From: Limimaricola cinnabarinus LL-001
Lineage (GTDB): Bacteria > Pseudomonadota > Alphaproteobacteria > Rhodobacterales > Rhodobacteraceae
DNA length: 49,485 nt
Assembly (NCBI RefSeq): GCF_000466965.1
Contig: NZ_BATB01000020.1
Coordinates: forward strand, 1 to 49,485
Reading direction: 5' to 3'
Position numbers and translations under genes: made by a program. Positions 36,597 to 45,871 of this stretch are shown piece by piece; positions within the stretch are counted from its first letter, which is position 1, and every line of letters begins with the position of its first letter. Under the pieces are notes generated by a model. The model was not told the DNA's origin and did no database searches. It was given only the letters and a program-made list of their open reading frames with translations.

Positions 36597-37274
36597 ATGC
36601 AGATCGGCATTCTTGAGACCGGCCACGCGCCAGACGCGCTGCGGCCGGAGCTTGGCGACTATTCGGACCTGTTCGAGCGGCTGCTCGATGGGCATGGCTT
36701 CGTCTTCCGCCGCTACGACGTGGAGGCGATGGATTTCCCCCGAAGCGTTGGGGAGTGCGACGGCTGGCTCATCACCGGCTCCCGGCATGGCGCCTATGAG
36801 GATCACGCCTTCATCGCGCCCCTGGAGACGCTGATCCGCAAGATCCACGCCGCCGGGACACCGCTCGTCGGAGTCTGCTTCGGCCATCAGATCATCGCCC
36901 AGGCCCTTGGCGGCCGGGTCGAGAAATTCGTCGGCGGCTGGTCGGTGGGCCGCAAGAGCTATGATTTCGAGGGGCGCGAGATCGCGCTCAACGCCTGGCA
37001 TCAGGACCAGGTGGTGACGCTGCCCGAGGGGGCGCGGATCTGTGCGGCCAACGACTTTTGCGCCCATGCCGCACTGGCTTGGGGCGATCATGTCTTCACC
37101 GTGCAGCCTCACCCCGAGTTCGGCGCGCGCTTCATCGAAGGTCTCGCCACGACCCGCGCCATCGGCGTCGTGGCGCAAGAGCACATCGACCACGCGCTCG
37201 CCAACCTCGACAAACCGGTGGACGCCGATGTTCTGGCCGAGCGCATGGCCCGCGTGCTGAAGGGGGCCGCATGA
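36597..37274 (+). CDS. Class I glutamine amidotransferase/gamma-glutamyl hydrolase-like
   Basis: 225 residues. The nucleophile is C94 in GVCFGHQ; the catalytic His/Glu lie in QPHPEFG. In this operon it is best read as a hydrolase that removes the gamma-glutamyl group at the end of the pathway, the PuuD role. Its sequence, though, is nearer the GuaA-like stand-alone amidotransferases than E. coli PuuD, so the substrate is inferred. It ends in an ATGA overlap with the second ligase. Confidence 0.82.
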   Translation: MQIGILETGHAPDALRPELGDYSDLFERLLDGHGFVFRRYDVEAMDFPRSVGECDGWLITGSRHGAYEDHAFIAPLETLIRKIHAAGTPLVGVCFGHQIIAQALGGRVEKFVGGWSVGRKSYDFEGREIALNAWHQDQVVTLPEGARICAANDFCAHAALAWGDHVFTVQPHPEFGARFIEGLATTRAIGVVAQEHIDHALANLDKPVDADVLAERMARVLKGAA

Positions 37275-38623
37275 GCTGGATCGACGAGATCCCCGAAGCC
37301 GCCCGCCTCTATCTCGATCAGCACCGCCTCGACGAGGTGGAATGCGTGATCGCCGATCTGCCGGGCATTGCCCGCGGCAAAGCCGTCCCCGCCGCCAAGT
37401 GGGAGCGCCAGCAGTTCTTCCACCTGCCCAACTCGATCTTCTTTCAAACGATCACTGGTGACTGGGGCGAGGCGGCGGGCCCCGAGGGCTTTGTCGAGCC
37501 CGACATGGTGCTGCGGCCCGACCTCGCCACAACTACCGCCGCGCCGTGGGCCGCCGATGGCACGCTGCAGGTTATCCACGACGCCTATGACCAGAAGGGC
37601 CGCCCCGTCGGATGTTCGCCGCGCAACGTGCTCAAGCGCGTGGTCGATCTCTACAAGGCCGAGGGCTGGACCCCGGTGATCGCGCCGGAGATGGAGTTCT
37701 ATCTCGTCGGTCGCAACGTCGATCCGGCCAAGGCGATCGAGCCGATGCTGGGCCGCACCGGTCGCCCTGCCGCTGCGCGGCAGGCCTATTCGATGACCGC
37801 CGTGGACGAATACGGCCCCGTGATCGACGACATCTACGAATATGCCGAGATACAGGGCTTCGAGATCGACGGCATCACGCAGGAGGGCGGCGCGGGCCAG
37901 CTCGAGATCAACCTGCGCCATGGCGATCCGGTGAAGCTCGCCGACGAGGTGTTCTTCTTCAAGCGGCTGATCCGCGAGGCGGCGCTCAAGCATGACTGCT
38001 TCGCCACCTTCATGGCCAAGCCGATCGAGGGCGAGCCCGGATCGGCGATGCATGTCCACCACTCGATCATCGACGCCAAGGGGCGCAACCTGTTCACCGG
38101 GCCGCAGGGTGGCGAGACCGACGCCTTCTTCAACTTCATCGGTGGTCTGCAGGAGCATATGCCGAGCGTGATCGCGATGATCGCGCCCTATGTGAACTCG
38201 TTCCGCCGCTACGTGCGCGACCACGCCGCCCCGATCAATCTCGAATGGGGCCGCGACAACCGCACCACCGGCATCCGCGTGCCGATCTCGCCGCCGCAGG
38301 CGCGCCGCGTGGAAAACCGGCTCGCCGGGATGGACTGCAACCCGTATCTCTGCATCGCCGCCTCCCTGGCCTGCGGATATCTGGGCATGAAAAACGAGAT
38401 CTGGCCGGACAAGCGTTTCCGAGGCGACGCCTACGAGGCCGCCGACGAGATCCCGCAGGGGCTCTATGCCGCGCTCGACCTCTTCGACAGCGCCAAGGAG
38501 CTGCACGAGGTACTGGGGCCCGAGTTCGTGCGCGTCTACTCGATCGTCAAGCGCGCCGAATACAACGAGTTCCTGCAGGTGATCAGCCCGTGGGAGCGCC
38601 AGCACCTGCTGCTCAACGTATGA
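37271..38623 (+). CDS. puuA: Glutamine synthetase-like gamma-glutamyl-amine ligase (2)
   Basis: 450 residues. Motifs are EMEFYLV, GAGQLEINL, GSAMHVHHS, NSFRRYV and NRTTGIRVPI. It starts with the same MSW-D-E pattern as ligase 1 but is clearly divergent (for example, 'NGLHTHFS' is 'GSAMHVHHS'). The two may use different amines or different steps. It is coupled on both sides by ATGA overlaps. Confidence 0.86.
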   Translation: MSWIDEIPEAARLYLDQHRLDEVECVIADLPGIARGKAVPAAKWERQQFFHLPNSIFFQTITGDWGEAAGPEGFVEPDMVLRPDLATTTAAPWAADGTLQVIHDAYDQKGRPVGCSPRNVLKRVVDLYKAEGWTPVIAPEMEFYLVGRNVDPAKAIEPMLGRTGRPAAARQAYSMTAVDEYGPVIDDIYEYAEIQGFEIDGITQEGGAGQLEINLRHGDPVKLADEVFFFKRLIREAALKHDCFATFMAKPIEGEPGSAMHVHHSIIDAKGRNLFTGPQGGETDAFFNFIGGLQEHMPSVIAMIAPYVNSFRRYVRDHAAPINLEWGRDNRTTGIRVPISPPQARRVENRLAGMDCNPYLCIAASLACGYLGMKNEIWPDKRFRGDAYEAADEIPQGLYAALDLFDSAKELHEVLGPEFVRVYSIVKRAEYNEFLQVISPWERQHLLLNV

Positions 38624-39924
38624 ACCCGCTTTATCGCAACGACCGCCCCGGCCAGATGCCGCGCAGCTGGTATGCCGCCACGGCCGAGCCGGTGGCCGAC
38701 CGCGCGCCACTCAACCACGACCGTCGCTGCGACGTGGCCATTGTCGGCGCGGGCTTCACCGGTCTCTGGGCCGCGCTGACGGCGGCGCGCGCCGGGCTCG
38801 ATGTCGTCGTGCTCGACGCGCATCGCGCGGGCTTCGGCGCCTCGGGGCGCAATGGCGGTCAGGTCGGGTCGGGCTTCAACAAGGGGCAGCTCTGGCTGGA
38901 GCAACGATTGGGCGAAAGCCCCGCCCGGCAGCTTTGGGACCTCGCCGAGGAGGCCAAACGCCAGCTGCGCGAGTTCTGCGAGACCCACGCGCCCGAGGCT
39001 CGCTACCTGCCCGGCGTGGTGCATGGGGCCTATTCCACGAAGGAGGCCGAGGCCGACCGAGCCGAGGCCGAGCACCTCTCGCACGCCTATGGCTATGACG
39101 CGATCCAACCATTGGGCCGAGACAAGATCCGCGGGATCGTGAAGACCGAGGCCTATCACGGCGGCCTCATAGACGAGGGCGCGGGGCATCTGCACCCGCT
39201 GCGCTATGCCCGCGCGCTGGCGCGCGAGGCCGAGGCCGCCGGGGCCACGATCCACGAGCTGACCGAGGTCACCCGCGTCGAGCGCGGCGAACCGGCAGTG
39301 CTGCACACGCCCCATGGCCGCGTGACGGCAGACCACGTGATCCTTGCCGGCAACGGCTACCTCCCCGGCATCATGCCCGAGGTCGCGGCGAAAGTGATGC
39401 CGATCAACAGCTTCATCGCCGCGACCGAACCGCTCGGGGATCGCTGGCGCGAGGTGCTGTCGCGCGACATCGCGGTGGCCGATTCGCGTTTCGTGGTGAA
39501 CTACTACCGCATGACCGAGGATCGCCGTTTTCTCTTTGGCGGACGCGAAAGCTATTCTATCGGCTTTCCGACCGACATCACCACCAAGCTGCGCGCCCGG
39601 ATGCAGAGCCTGTTCCCGCAGCTCTCGGACGTGCGCATCGACAATGTCTGGGGCGGCACGCTGGGCATCACCATGTCGCGCCTGCCCTCGTTGCAACGCA
39701 TCGGTCCCAACATCCTTTCGGGCGCGGGGTTTTCGGGGCACGGCGTGGCGCTGTCGGGCATGGCGGGCCGCGTCATGGCCGAGGCGGTCGCGGGGCAAGC
39801 TGGGCGGTTCGACACCTTTTCGCGCCTGCCGGTGCCCGAGTTTCCGGGCGGCGCAGACTGGCGCGCGCCGCTGCTGACGCTGGCGATGACATGGTTTTCG
39901 CTGCGTGACAGGCTCGGGGTCTAG
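38620..39924 (+). CDS. puuB: PuuB-like FAD-dependent amine oxidoreductase
   Basis: 434 residues. The FAD-binding fold starts at DVAIVGAGFTGLWAALTAARAG, followed by the GASGRNGGQVGSGF motif of the DAO/gamma-glutamylputrescine oxidase group. The C-terminal GFSGHGVALSGMAGRVMAE is conserved. It should oxidise the gamma-glutamyl-amine to an aldehyde. It is the last gene of the operon. Its TAG stop shares CTAG with the stop of the opposing small gene. Confidence 0.88.
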   Translation: MNPLYRNDRPGQMPRSWYAATAEPVADRAPLNHDRRCDVAIVGAGFTGLWAALTAARAGLDVVVLDAHRAGFGASGRNGGQVGSGFNKGQLWLEQRLGESPARQLWDLAEEAKRQLREFCETHAPEARYLPGVVHGAYSTKEAEADRAEAEHLSHAYGYDAIQPLGRDKIRGIVKTEAYHGGLIDEGAGHLHPLRYARALAREAEAAGATIHELTEVTRVERGEPAVLHTPHGRVTADHVILAGNGYLPGIMPEVAAKVMPINSFIAATEPLGDRWREVLSRDIAVADSRFVVNYYRMTEDRRFLFGGRESYSIGFPTDITTKLRARMQSLFPQLSDVRIDNVWGGTLGITMSRLPSLQRIGPNILSGAGFSGHGVALSGMAGRVMAEAVAGQAGRFDTFSRLPVPEFPGGADWRAPLLTLAMTWFSLRDRLGV

Positions 39925-40175
39925 CCGCTCGCCATCCCGGCCAGCATCGCGCCGAGTGCTACGAAGTGGATCAGCATGATCGCCCGGTCGTTCCAGATGA
40001 ACCCCATGGCGAGCCAGCCCACCACACCGCCAAGAAACAGGTAGAGATTAAGCGGTGTGACGCCGAAGGCGGTCGCGGCATAACCCGCGATCTGGATCAC
40101 GCTGGCGATCCATTTCACCATGAAGGCGACCCGGGGATCGCGCCAGAAGGCGCGCCGCGAAGGCCTGTCGGGCAT
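39921..40175 (-). CDS. Small membrane protein (possibly DUF6552-like)
   Basis: 84 residues from the ATG at 40175. Helices include VKWIASVIQIAGYAATAFGV, LNLYLFLGGVVGWLAMGFI and AIMLIHFVALGAMLAGMA. A Rhodobacterales family of this type exists; I think DUF6552 but am not certain. It ends in the CTAG shared with puuB and is divergent from the LysR gene. The start is uncertain. Confidence 0.68.
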   Translation of the reverse strand: MPDRPSRRAFWRDPRVAFMVKWIASVIQIAGYAATAFGVTPLNLYLFLGGVVGWLAMGFIWNDRAIMLIHFVALGAMLAGMASG

Positions 40176-40321
40176 GGTGCATTCGATATTTTCTACCGTC
40201 ACGAAGCTCTCCCGAATGGCGTGTCGAGGCCGCCCCGAGCGGCCCGTTGTCATATCAGGTAATCGCGTTAGGCTGTCGTGACGATTCAGAAGCACTACAG
40301 CCTGTCAGTAGAAAACCTATC

Positions 40322-41206
40322 ATGTCGCGCCGCACCGCCCTGCCCCCGCTCAATGCCCTGCGCGCCTTCGAGGCGGCGGGCCGGCACCTGACCTTCCGCG
40401 CCGCTGCCGATGAGTTGGGCGTCACGCAAGGGGCGGTGGCGCAGCATGTGCGCGGGCTTGAGGCGCAGATGGGGCTGCGGATGTTCCTGCGCGAGGCGCG
40501 CGGGCTGTCGCTGACCGAAGAGGGCCGCGCCTACCACGCCGCCGTTTCGCAGGCCTTTGCACAGTTGTCGGAGGCGACGGCGCGACTCAGGCCCGCGCCG
40601 GAGCACGTCACCATCTCGGTGACGCCGACTTTCGCTTCCAAATGGCTCATCCCTCGCCTGCCCGGTTTCGGTACCGCCCATCCCGAGATCGATCTCAGGG
40701 TCATGGCGACCGAGCGGGTGACCAGCTTTCATTCCGACGGGATCGACCTTGCCGTTCGGCAGGGCGAGCCGCCCTTCGGCGCCAGCATCCGCGCCGACCC
40801 GCTGTTCCGCCAGGAGATCCTTGCAGTCTGCGCGCCCGACATGACCCCCGGCATCGCCCCGCCCTTCGGTCCCGAGACCCTGTCCGCCCTTACGCTCCTG
40901 CATGATACGCACAACCTTTGGCCGCGCTACCTGCGCGAGGCTTTTCCCGGCATGCGCGCTGCCCACCCCCGCGGCATCCGCTTCAGCCAGACCACGCTCG
41001 GGCTCGACGCGGCGCTGGCGGGACAAGGTGTGGCGCTGGCGAGCCAGTTCCTCGTGGACCGCGACCTCGCTGCCGGTCGGCTGGTACAGGCGATGGGTCA
41101 TGTGCTCCGGGGGCGGCGCGATTTCTACCTGCTGGCCTCGCGAAGCCGCATGTCGCCTGCCACGGCGGCGGCGCGCGACTGGCCGTTGGTACAGGCCGAT
41201 CCATAA
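40322..41206 (+). CDS. LysR-family regulator, GcvA-like
   Basis: 294 residues. The N-terminal HTH LPPLNALRAFEAAGRHLTFRAAADELGVTQGAVAQHVRGLE is typical of the GcvA group, followed by a periplasmic-binding-type effector domain. It lies just beyond the amine operon, with one small opposing gene between, so it may regulate that operon or the small gene. No clear T-N11-A operator can be assigned. Confidence 0.9.
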   Translation: MSRRTALPPLNALRAFEAAGRHLTFRAAADELGVTQGAVAQHVRGLEAQMGLRMFLREARGLSLTEEGRAYHAAVSQAFAQLSEATARLRPAPEHVTISVTPTFASKWLIPRLPGFGTAHPEIDLRVMATERVTSFHSDGIDLAVRQGEPPFGASIRADPLFRQEILAVCAPDMTPGIAPPFGPETLSALTLLHDTHNLWPRYLREAFPGMRAAHPRGIRFSQTTLGLDAALAGQGVALASQFLVDRDLAAGRLVQAMGHVLRGRRDFYLLASRSRMSPATAAARDWPLVQADP

Positions 41207-41207
41207 C

Positions 41208-41238
41208 GAAAAGGCCGCGCTCCTTGCGGAACGCGGCC
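41208..41238 (-). terminator. Terminator of rpmG
   Basis: A 7-bp stem GGCCGCG / CGCGGCC (41213-41219, 41232-41238) is followed on the minus strand by CTTTTCG. It sits between the LysR stop and rpmG stop and may serve both directions weakly. Confidence 0.75.
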
Positions 41239-41263
41239 CTGAATTCCGTCGGAACGGCTCAGA

Positions 41264-41431
41264 TCACTTGATCTTGCCTTCCTTGTATTCGACATGCTCG
41301 CGCTTGACGGGGTCGTACTTCCGCACGACCATCTTCTCGGTCATGGTGCGGGCGTTCTTCTTGGTCACGTAGAAGTGGCCGGTCCCCGCGGTCGAGTTCA
41401 GGCGGATCTTGATCGTCGTCGGCTTCGCCAT
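41264..41431 (-). CDS. rpmG: 50S ribosomal protein L33
   Basis: 55 residues: it begins [20 protein letters not shown] and ends in the L33 signature [32 protein letters not shown]. It is the form without zinc-binding cysteines (no CxxC pair). A good housekeeping promoter lies upstream at 41498-41525. Confidence 0.95.
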   Translation of the reverse strand: MAKPTTIKIRLNSTAGTGHFYVTKKNARTMTEKMVVRKYDPVKREHVEYKEGKIK

Positions 41432-41497
41432 GGTCGTCTCTCCTGCTCGCGGGGCGTGCGCGTTGACGGCGCCCGCGTGAATACGTCTGAGACCCGG

Positions 41498-41525
41498 CTT
41501 TTAACCGCGCGCGAGGCGCTGTCAA
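41498..41525 (-). promoter_or_regulatory. Housekeeping promoter of rpmG
   Basis: On the minus strand a perfect -35 TTGACA (41520-41525) is followed by TTAAAA or TAAAAG (41498-41504) at 15-16 bases. It lies about 70 bases upstream of the rpmG start and just downstream of rnpB. Confidence 0.6.
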
Positions 41526-41560
41526 CCGGGAAACGGGCCGGGATGACCCGTGGTCGATTT

Positions 41561-41985
41561 GCGCGGATGGCCTGTAAGCCGGATTCTGTCCCGGGGTCGC
41601 CCCCGGCGATGACCATTCATCTCGACACCCTGTTACCAGAGCGCCTGAAGCTGCCAACCCGGACCTCTCGGGGTCAGGCGTCCCTGCGGCGATATCCGGC
41701 AAACCCGGATCAGCACCCGCGCGAGGTCCCTATTTGGCATTGCTCCCGGTGGGGCTTGCCGTGCCGGTCCGGTTGCCCGTCCCGCGGTGGGCTCTTACCC
41801 CACCGTTTCACCCTTACCCCGGTTCCGACGAAGGCGAACCTTCGACGCATTGACCGGGGCGGTCTGTTCTCTGTGGCGCTTTCCCTCGGGTTGCCCCGGC
41901 CGGGCGTTACCCGGCACCGTGCCTTGTGGAGTCCGGACTTTCCTCGAACCTGTGAAGGCCCGCGGCCATCCAGCCATCCGCGCCC
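41561..41985 (-). ncRNA. rnpB: RNase P RNA
   Basis: Type A RNase P RNA of about 425 bases. The 5' conserved GAGGAAAGTCCGGACTCCAC and the 3' ACAGAATCCGGCTTACAGG are exact. GGTAAGGGTGAAACGGTGGGGTAAGAGCCC-type internal sequence is present (41800s). Helix P1 is formed by GCGCGGATGG (41983-41974) and CCATCCGCGC (41570-41561), which sets the ends to within a few bases. It processes tRNA precursors. The stop of the amidase gene is only ~8 bases upstream. Confidence 0.96.
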
Positions 41986-41992
41986 TCGTGGC

Positions 41993-42669
41993 CTATGCCG
42001 CGGGCGCGTCCCGGTCAACGGGAAAGCGCGCGGCGAGATCGGCGATCAGCGCCATGTCGGCGGCCTCGACCGGCCCGTGGGCACGTGGGCGAAACCGCAG
42101 GCGAAAGGCCCTGAGCCGCAGCTCGTGAGACGCCTCGGCGGTATAGCCGAACCGCCGCGCCAGATCGTCGAAGCCGGAGGACGAGACGGGCGGCGCCTGC
42201 CCCCTCTCGGGCCAGACCGACAGCCCGTGCTGCGCCAGCCGGCGCCAGTCGAAGCGCGGTCCGGGGTCGTCCTTGCGGCCCGGCGCCATGTCGGAATGGC
42301 CGATCACCCGTTCGGGACGGATCGACCAGCGCACCATGAGTTCCCCGAGCAACTTCTCGAGCGCCGCCATCTGCGGTCCGGCGAAGGGATGGTCGCCCCG
42401 GTTGTAGAGCTCGATGCCGATGGAGCGGGAGTTCACGTCGCTCACGCCGCCCCAGCGCCCCGCCCCGGCATGCCAGGCGCGCAGATCCTCGGGCACCAGC
42501 CCGGTGACCGCGCCGCTGCCGGAGATCAGCCAATGCGCCGAAACCTCGGCTCGGGATCGCACAGTCGGGCCAGCGCCTCGTCATGGCTGGTCATGGCAGT
42601 ATAGTGGATCACCACGAGATCGGGCCGCGCGCCAAGGCGTCGCGGCCCATGATTCGGCGACAGCGGCAT
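41993..42669 (-). CDS. ampD: AmpD-type N-acetylmuramoyl-L-alanine amidase (frameshifted)
   Basis: About 225 residues when repaired. The N-terminal zinc ligand is in VVIHYTAM; later motifs are NSRSIGIELYN and VIGHSDMAPGRKDDPGP with the second His and the metal-binding Asp. The frame breaks at ~42550; adding one G (GAGCCGAGG to GAGGCCGAGG) gives LCDPEAEVSAHWLISGSG. The family cuts the amide bond between muramic acid and the stem peptide. No signal peptide is evident, favouring a cytoplasmic AmpD-like recycling role. The start at 42669 follows the lipoprotein gene by 6 bases. Confidence 0.88.
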
Positions 42670-42675
42670 CGCGCC

Positions 42676-43356
42676 CTAGCGGCCGACCGCCGCGAGGAAC
42701 GGCGCCGGGTCCCAGCCACAGGCGAAACCGTCGCCATCGGGGTCGATGCCCTTGGGGTCACGCTCGGGGCCGCCGCGCGCGAGGAAGTCGCGCTGCGCCT
42801 CGTCGGGCGAGCGGTAGGCGGCGCAGTTGCGCTCGAACCGGTTGCCCATGGTCCCGAGCACGAAGCGCGAATACCACTCCTGCCCGCGTTTGTTGGGGGC
42901 GTTCAGCGCGTATTCGACGATGTTCGGCCCGGTGTCGCCCGCACGCTGCGGCAGCGCGGTGGGCTGGATCACCTGATAGGCGGCAGCCTGCTGGGCGCGG
43001 CGCTCGGCGTCGGATTGGATCGTCTCGCGGCCCGCCACGGCGTCGAAGCTCTGCTCGTCGGAGATCGCGGCGCCGTTGGCGGTCGGCATCGCGTTGGTCG
43101 GGCTGGCCTGCACCCCGCCGCGCCGCTCGAGGTCCTGCCCCGAAGCCGCGCCGATGCCCGCCGCCGACAGCTCGGTGCTGGCGATGGCACCACCCGCCGG
43201 CGCGCCGAAGCTGGCGGGCTGATCGCCGAAGGTGCCGGTCAGCTGCGCCTCGCGCATCGCGGCGCCGCTGTCGGGCACGCGCGGCGCGCAGGCCGCCAAG
43301 GTCAGCCCGGCGCAGGCCAGGGCCAGGATTTTCGTTCGAGAGGCAAGCGGTTTCAC
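42676..43356 (-). CDS. Lipoprotein with C-terminal excalibur-like motif
   Basis: 226 residues. The lipobox LAAC ends at C23, so the product is a lipoprotein. A long disordered middle (A/G/S/T/Q-rich) leads to a C-terminal domain with paired Cys (RNCAAYRSPDEAQRDFLARGG and DPKGIDPDGDGFACGWDP). The DxDGDGxAC pattern is that of excalibur-type calcium-binding motifs. It is upstream of and close to the amidase gene, suggesting a cell-envelope role. Confidence 0.85.
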   Translation of the reverse strand: MKPLASRTKILALACAGLTLAACAPRVPDSGAAMREAQLTGTFGDQPASFGAPAGGAIASTELSAAGIGAASGQDLERRGGVQASPTNAMPTANGAAISDEQSFDAVAGRETIQSDAERRAQQAAAYQVIQPTALPQRAGDTGPNIVEYALNAPNKRGQEWYSRFVLGTMGNRFERNCAAYRSPDEAQRDFLARGGPERDPKGIDPDGDGFACGWDPAPFLAAVGR

Positions 43357-43393
43357 GGCGACACTCCGGGCCCTGATCTGATCGACTGCGCCG

Positions 43394-44877
43394 TTACCAC
43401 CATTTCACGGGCTTGGAAACGAAACCTGCGGCCTGTTCGAGCGCATAGGCGGTGTTCAGAAGATCGCCCTCCTCCCACGGCCGCCCGATCAGCTGCAGGC
43501 CCAGCGGCAGGCCCTTGTGATCGAGACCTGCGGGCACCGAGATCCCCGGCAGACCGGCAAGGTTCACCGTCACGGTGAACACGTCGTTGAGATACATCTG
43601 CACCGGGTCGGCGTCCTTCATCGCACCGATTCCGAAAGCCGAAGAGGGCGTCGCGGGCGTCAGGATCGCGTCGACCCCTTCGGCGAAGACCTGATCGAAG
43701 TCGCGCTTGATCAGCGCGCGCACCTTGCGGGCCTGGTTGTAATAGGCGTCGTAGAAGCCTGCGGACAGCACATAGGTGCCGACCATGATGCGGCGCTGCA
43801 CCTCCGGGCCAAAGCCCTCGGCCCGGGTTTTCTCGTACATTTCGGTGATGCCGTCGCCCTGCGCGAGCTTGGCGCGGTGGCCAAAGCGCACGCCGTCATA
43901 GCGCGCGAGGTTCGAGGATGCCTCAGCGGGGGCGATCACGTAATAGGCCGGCAGCGCGTATTTCGTGTGCGGCAGCGAGATGTCACGGATCAGGGCACCG
44001 GCATCGCGCAGCATCTCGGTGCCGCGGGTCCAGAGCGTCTCGATCTCGCCCGGCATTCCGTCGACATGATATTCGCGCGGGATGCCGATCACCTTGCCGC
44101 GGATGTCGCCGGTCAGCATCGCCTCGAAATCGGGCACAGGCAGATCGGCGGAGGTCGAATCGCGGGGATCATGGCCCGACATGGCGCGCAGCATGATCGC
44201 CGCATCACGCACGTCGCGGGTCATCGGCCCGGCCTGATCGAGCGATGAGGCGAAGGCGATGATGCCGAAGCGCGAGCAGCGCCCATAGGTCGGCTTGATG
44301 CCGGTGATGCCGGTGAAGGCCGCCGGTTGCCGGATCGAACCACCGGTGTCGGTGCCGGTGGCCCCGAGGCAGAGATCGGCGGCCACGGCGGCGGCTGAGC
44401 CGCCCGAGGAGCCGCCAGGCGTCAGATCAACGCCATCATCGGCCTTCCACGGGTTCACGGCGGCGCCATAGGCCGAGGTCTCGTTCGACGAGCCCATAGC
44501 GAACTCATCCATGTTGAGCTTGCCCAGCATCACAGCGCCGTCGCGGAACAATTGGCCGGTGACGGTCGATTCGTATTGCGGGCGAAAGCTTCGAGGATGC
44601 GGCTCGCGGCCTGGCTTGCCACGCCTTCGGTGCAGAACAGGTCCTTGATCCCGAGCGGGATGCCGCACAGGTCGGGCGCGTCTCCGGATTTCAGCCGCGC
44701 ATCGGCGGCCTCGGCCTGCGCGCCCGCGATCTCGGGCGTCTTGTGGGCATAGGCGTTGAGCTTGTCTCCGCCGTCGACGGCGGCGTTGAACGCGCCCGTC
44801 AGCTCGACCGAGGAAATCTCGCCCTTGCGGAGCGCGTCGCGCGCCGAGGCGATGGTGAGCTTGGTCAGTTCGGTCAT
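43394..44877 (-). CDS. gatA: Aspartyl/glutamyl-tRNA amidotransferase subunit A (frameshifted)
   Basis: About 494 residues when repaired. The amidase triad is intact: Lys in GIKDLF (first part) and the [12 protein letters not shown]er-cis-Ser region (second part). The break at ~44589 is repaired by one extra base (GAAGCTTTCG to GAAGGCTTTCG), giving [18 protein letters not shown]. GatCAB converts misacylated Glu-tRNA(Gln)/Asp-tRNA(Asn) to the correct forms and is normally essential in alphaproteobacteria, so a real break is unlikely. ATG at 44877; gatC ends 11 bases upstream. Confidence 0.95.
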
Positions 44878-44888
44878 CAATCCGCCCC

Positions 44889-45176
44889 CTATTCCACGAC
44901 CTTCGGCACCGCGAAGAAGCCTTCGCGCGCGTCGGGCGCGTTGGCGAGGACCTTATCTTGCTGGCTGCCGTCGGTGACCACGTCGTCGCGGCGCTTGAGA
45001 TGCATTGGCGTGACGCCGGTCATCGGCTCGACGCCCGTCACATCGACCTCCTGCAGCTGTTCGATGAAGCCGAGGATGGTGTTGAACTCGGAAGCGAGCG
45101 CGGGCAGCGCCTCCTCCTCGACCCGGATGCGGGCCAGCTTGGCCACCCGCCGGGCGGTGTCGGTGTCGATCGACAT
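44889..45176 (-). CDS. gatC: Aspartyl/glutamyl-tRNA amidotransferase subunit C
   Basis: 95 residues. [47 protein letters not shown] and the C-terminal FFAVPKVVE are typical of GatC. It stabilises the GatA-GatB complex. Operon with gatA (gap 11 bases); gatB is not in the window. GGAGAG-type ribosome site precedes the ATG at 45176. Confidence 0.95.
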   Translation of the reverse strand: MSIDTDTARRVAKLARIRVEEEALPALASEFNTILGFIEQLQEVDVTGVEPMTGVTPMHLKRRDDVVTDGSQQDKVLANAPDAREGFFAVPKVVE

Positions 45177-45205
45177 GGGGCTCTCCTGTCTGGTCGATCC
45201 CGGCT

Positions 45206-45862
45206 TTAGCGGGCGCGGGGCGGTCCCGCAAGCAGCGCCCGGCGGATCAGCTCGATCATCCAGCCCAGCATCACCCCGTTGAGCGTGTGCCATGCGAAAT
45301 GCGTACCGATGGGCCAGTTCGCGCAGAGCGCCCCGTCGAGCGAGCGGAAGACCAGAGACAGGCACAACAGCGCCGCGCCCAGGGCCATCCCCCGCCCCAC
45401 CATCGGCCAGCGCCGCCAGAGCCACGCGGCATAGACCGCGATCAGCAGCGGCACCGGCCAGTAGAAGGCAGAGACGGAGAGGAAGGGCAGCGCCGCGAAG
45501 ACCGGCGTCAGCAATAGCGCCCAAGGCACGAAGCCCGCCGCCCCCAGCGCCGAGGCCCAGACCGGCCAGCCCAGATAGGCGCGGTTCGCGGCATAAACAT
45601 AGGCGAGGATGAAGACCGCGATCGGGATGACGTCGGCCGCAGAGGCCCAGATCGTGGCGAAGGAATGGAACAGCGCGCTGCCGATGCCGATGACGAAAAG
45701 CAGCGCCGCCAGAGCTCGCGGCAGTACCAACCCGTCCGCGCGGCGCCAGCACCAGGTCGCGGCGATCAGGAATGCGGCGTTTGAGACGAGGTTCAGCGGC
45801 TCGGCCCACAGGCCGGGCGTCAGCCGTTCGCAATAGCCGTCGATGGCGGCGGTCCAGTCCAT
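45206..45862 (-). CDS. Ceramidase-like membrane protein
   Basis: 218 residues with about seven membrane helices. The pattern [31 protein letters not shown] and [11 protein letters not shown] (metal-binding His set) matches the alkaline ceramidase/CREST fold. Bacterial members are poorly studied; a lipid amidase role is inferred. It is upstream of gatC on the same strand with a 29-base gap. Confidence 0.85.
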   Translation of the reverse strand: MDWTAAIDGYCERLTPGLWAEPLNLVSNAAFLIAATWCWRRADGLVLPRALAALLFVIGIGSALFHSFATIWASAADVIPIAVFILAYVYAANRAYLGWPVWASALGAAGFVPWALLLTPVFAALPFLSVSAFYWPVPLLIAVYAAWLWRRWPMVGRGMALGAALLCLSLVFRSLDGALCANWPIGTHFAWHTLNGVMLGWMIELIRRALLAGPPRAR

Positions 45863-45871
45863 GCCCGCAGG

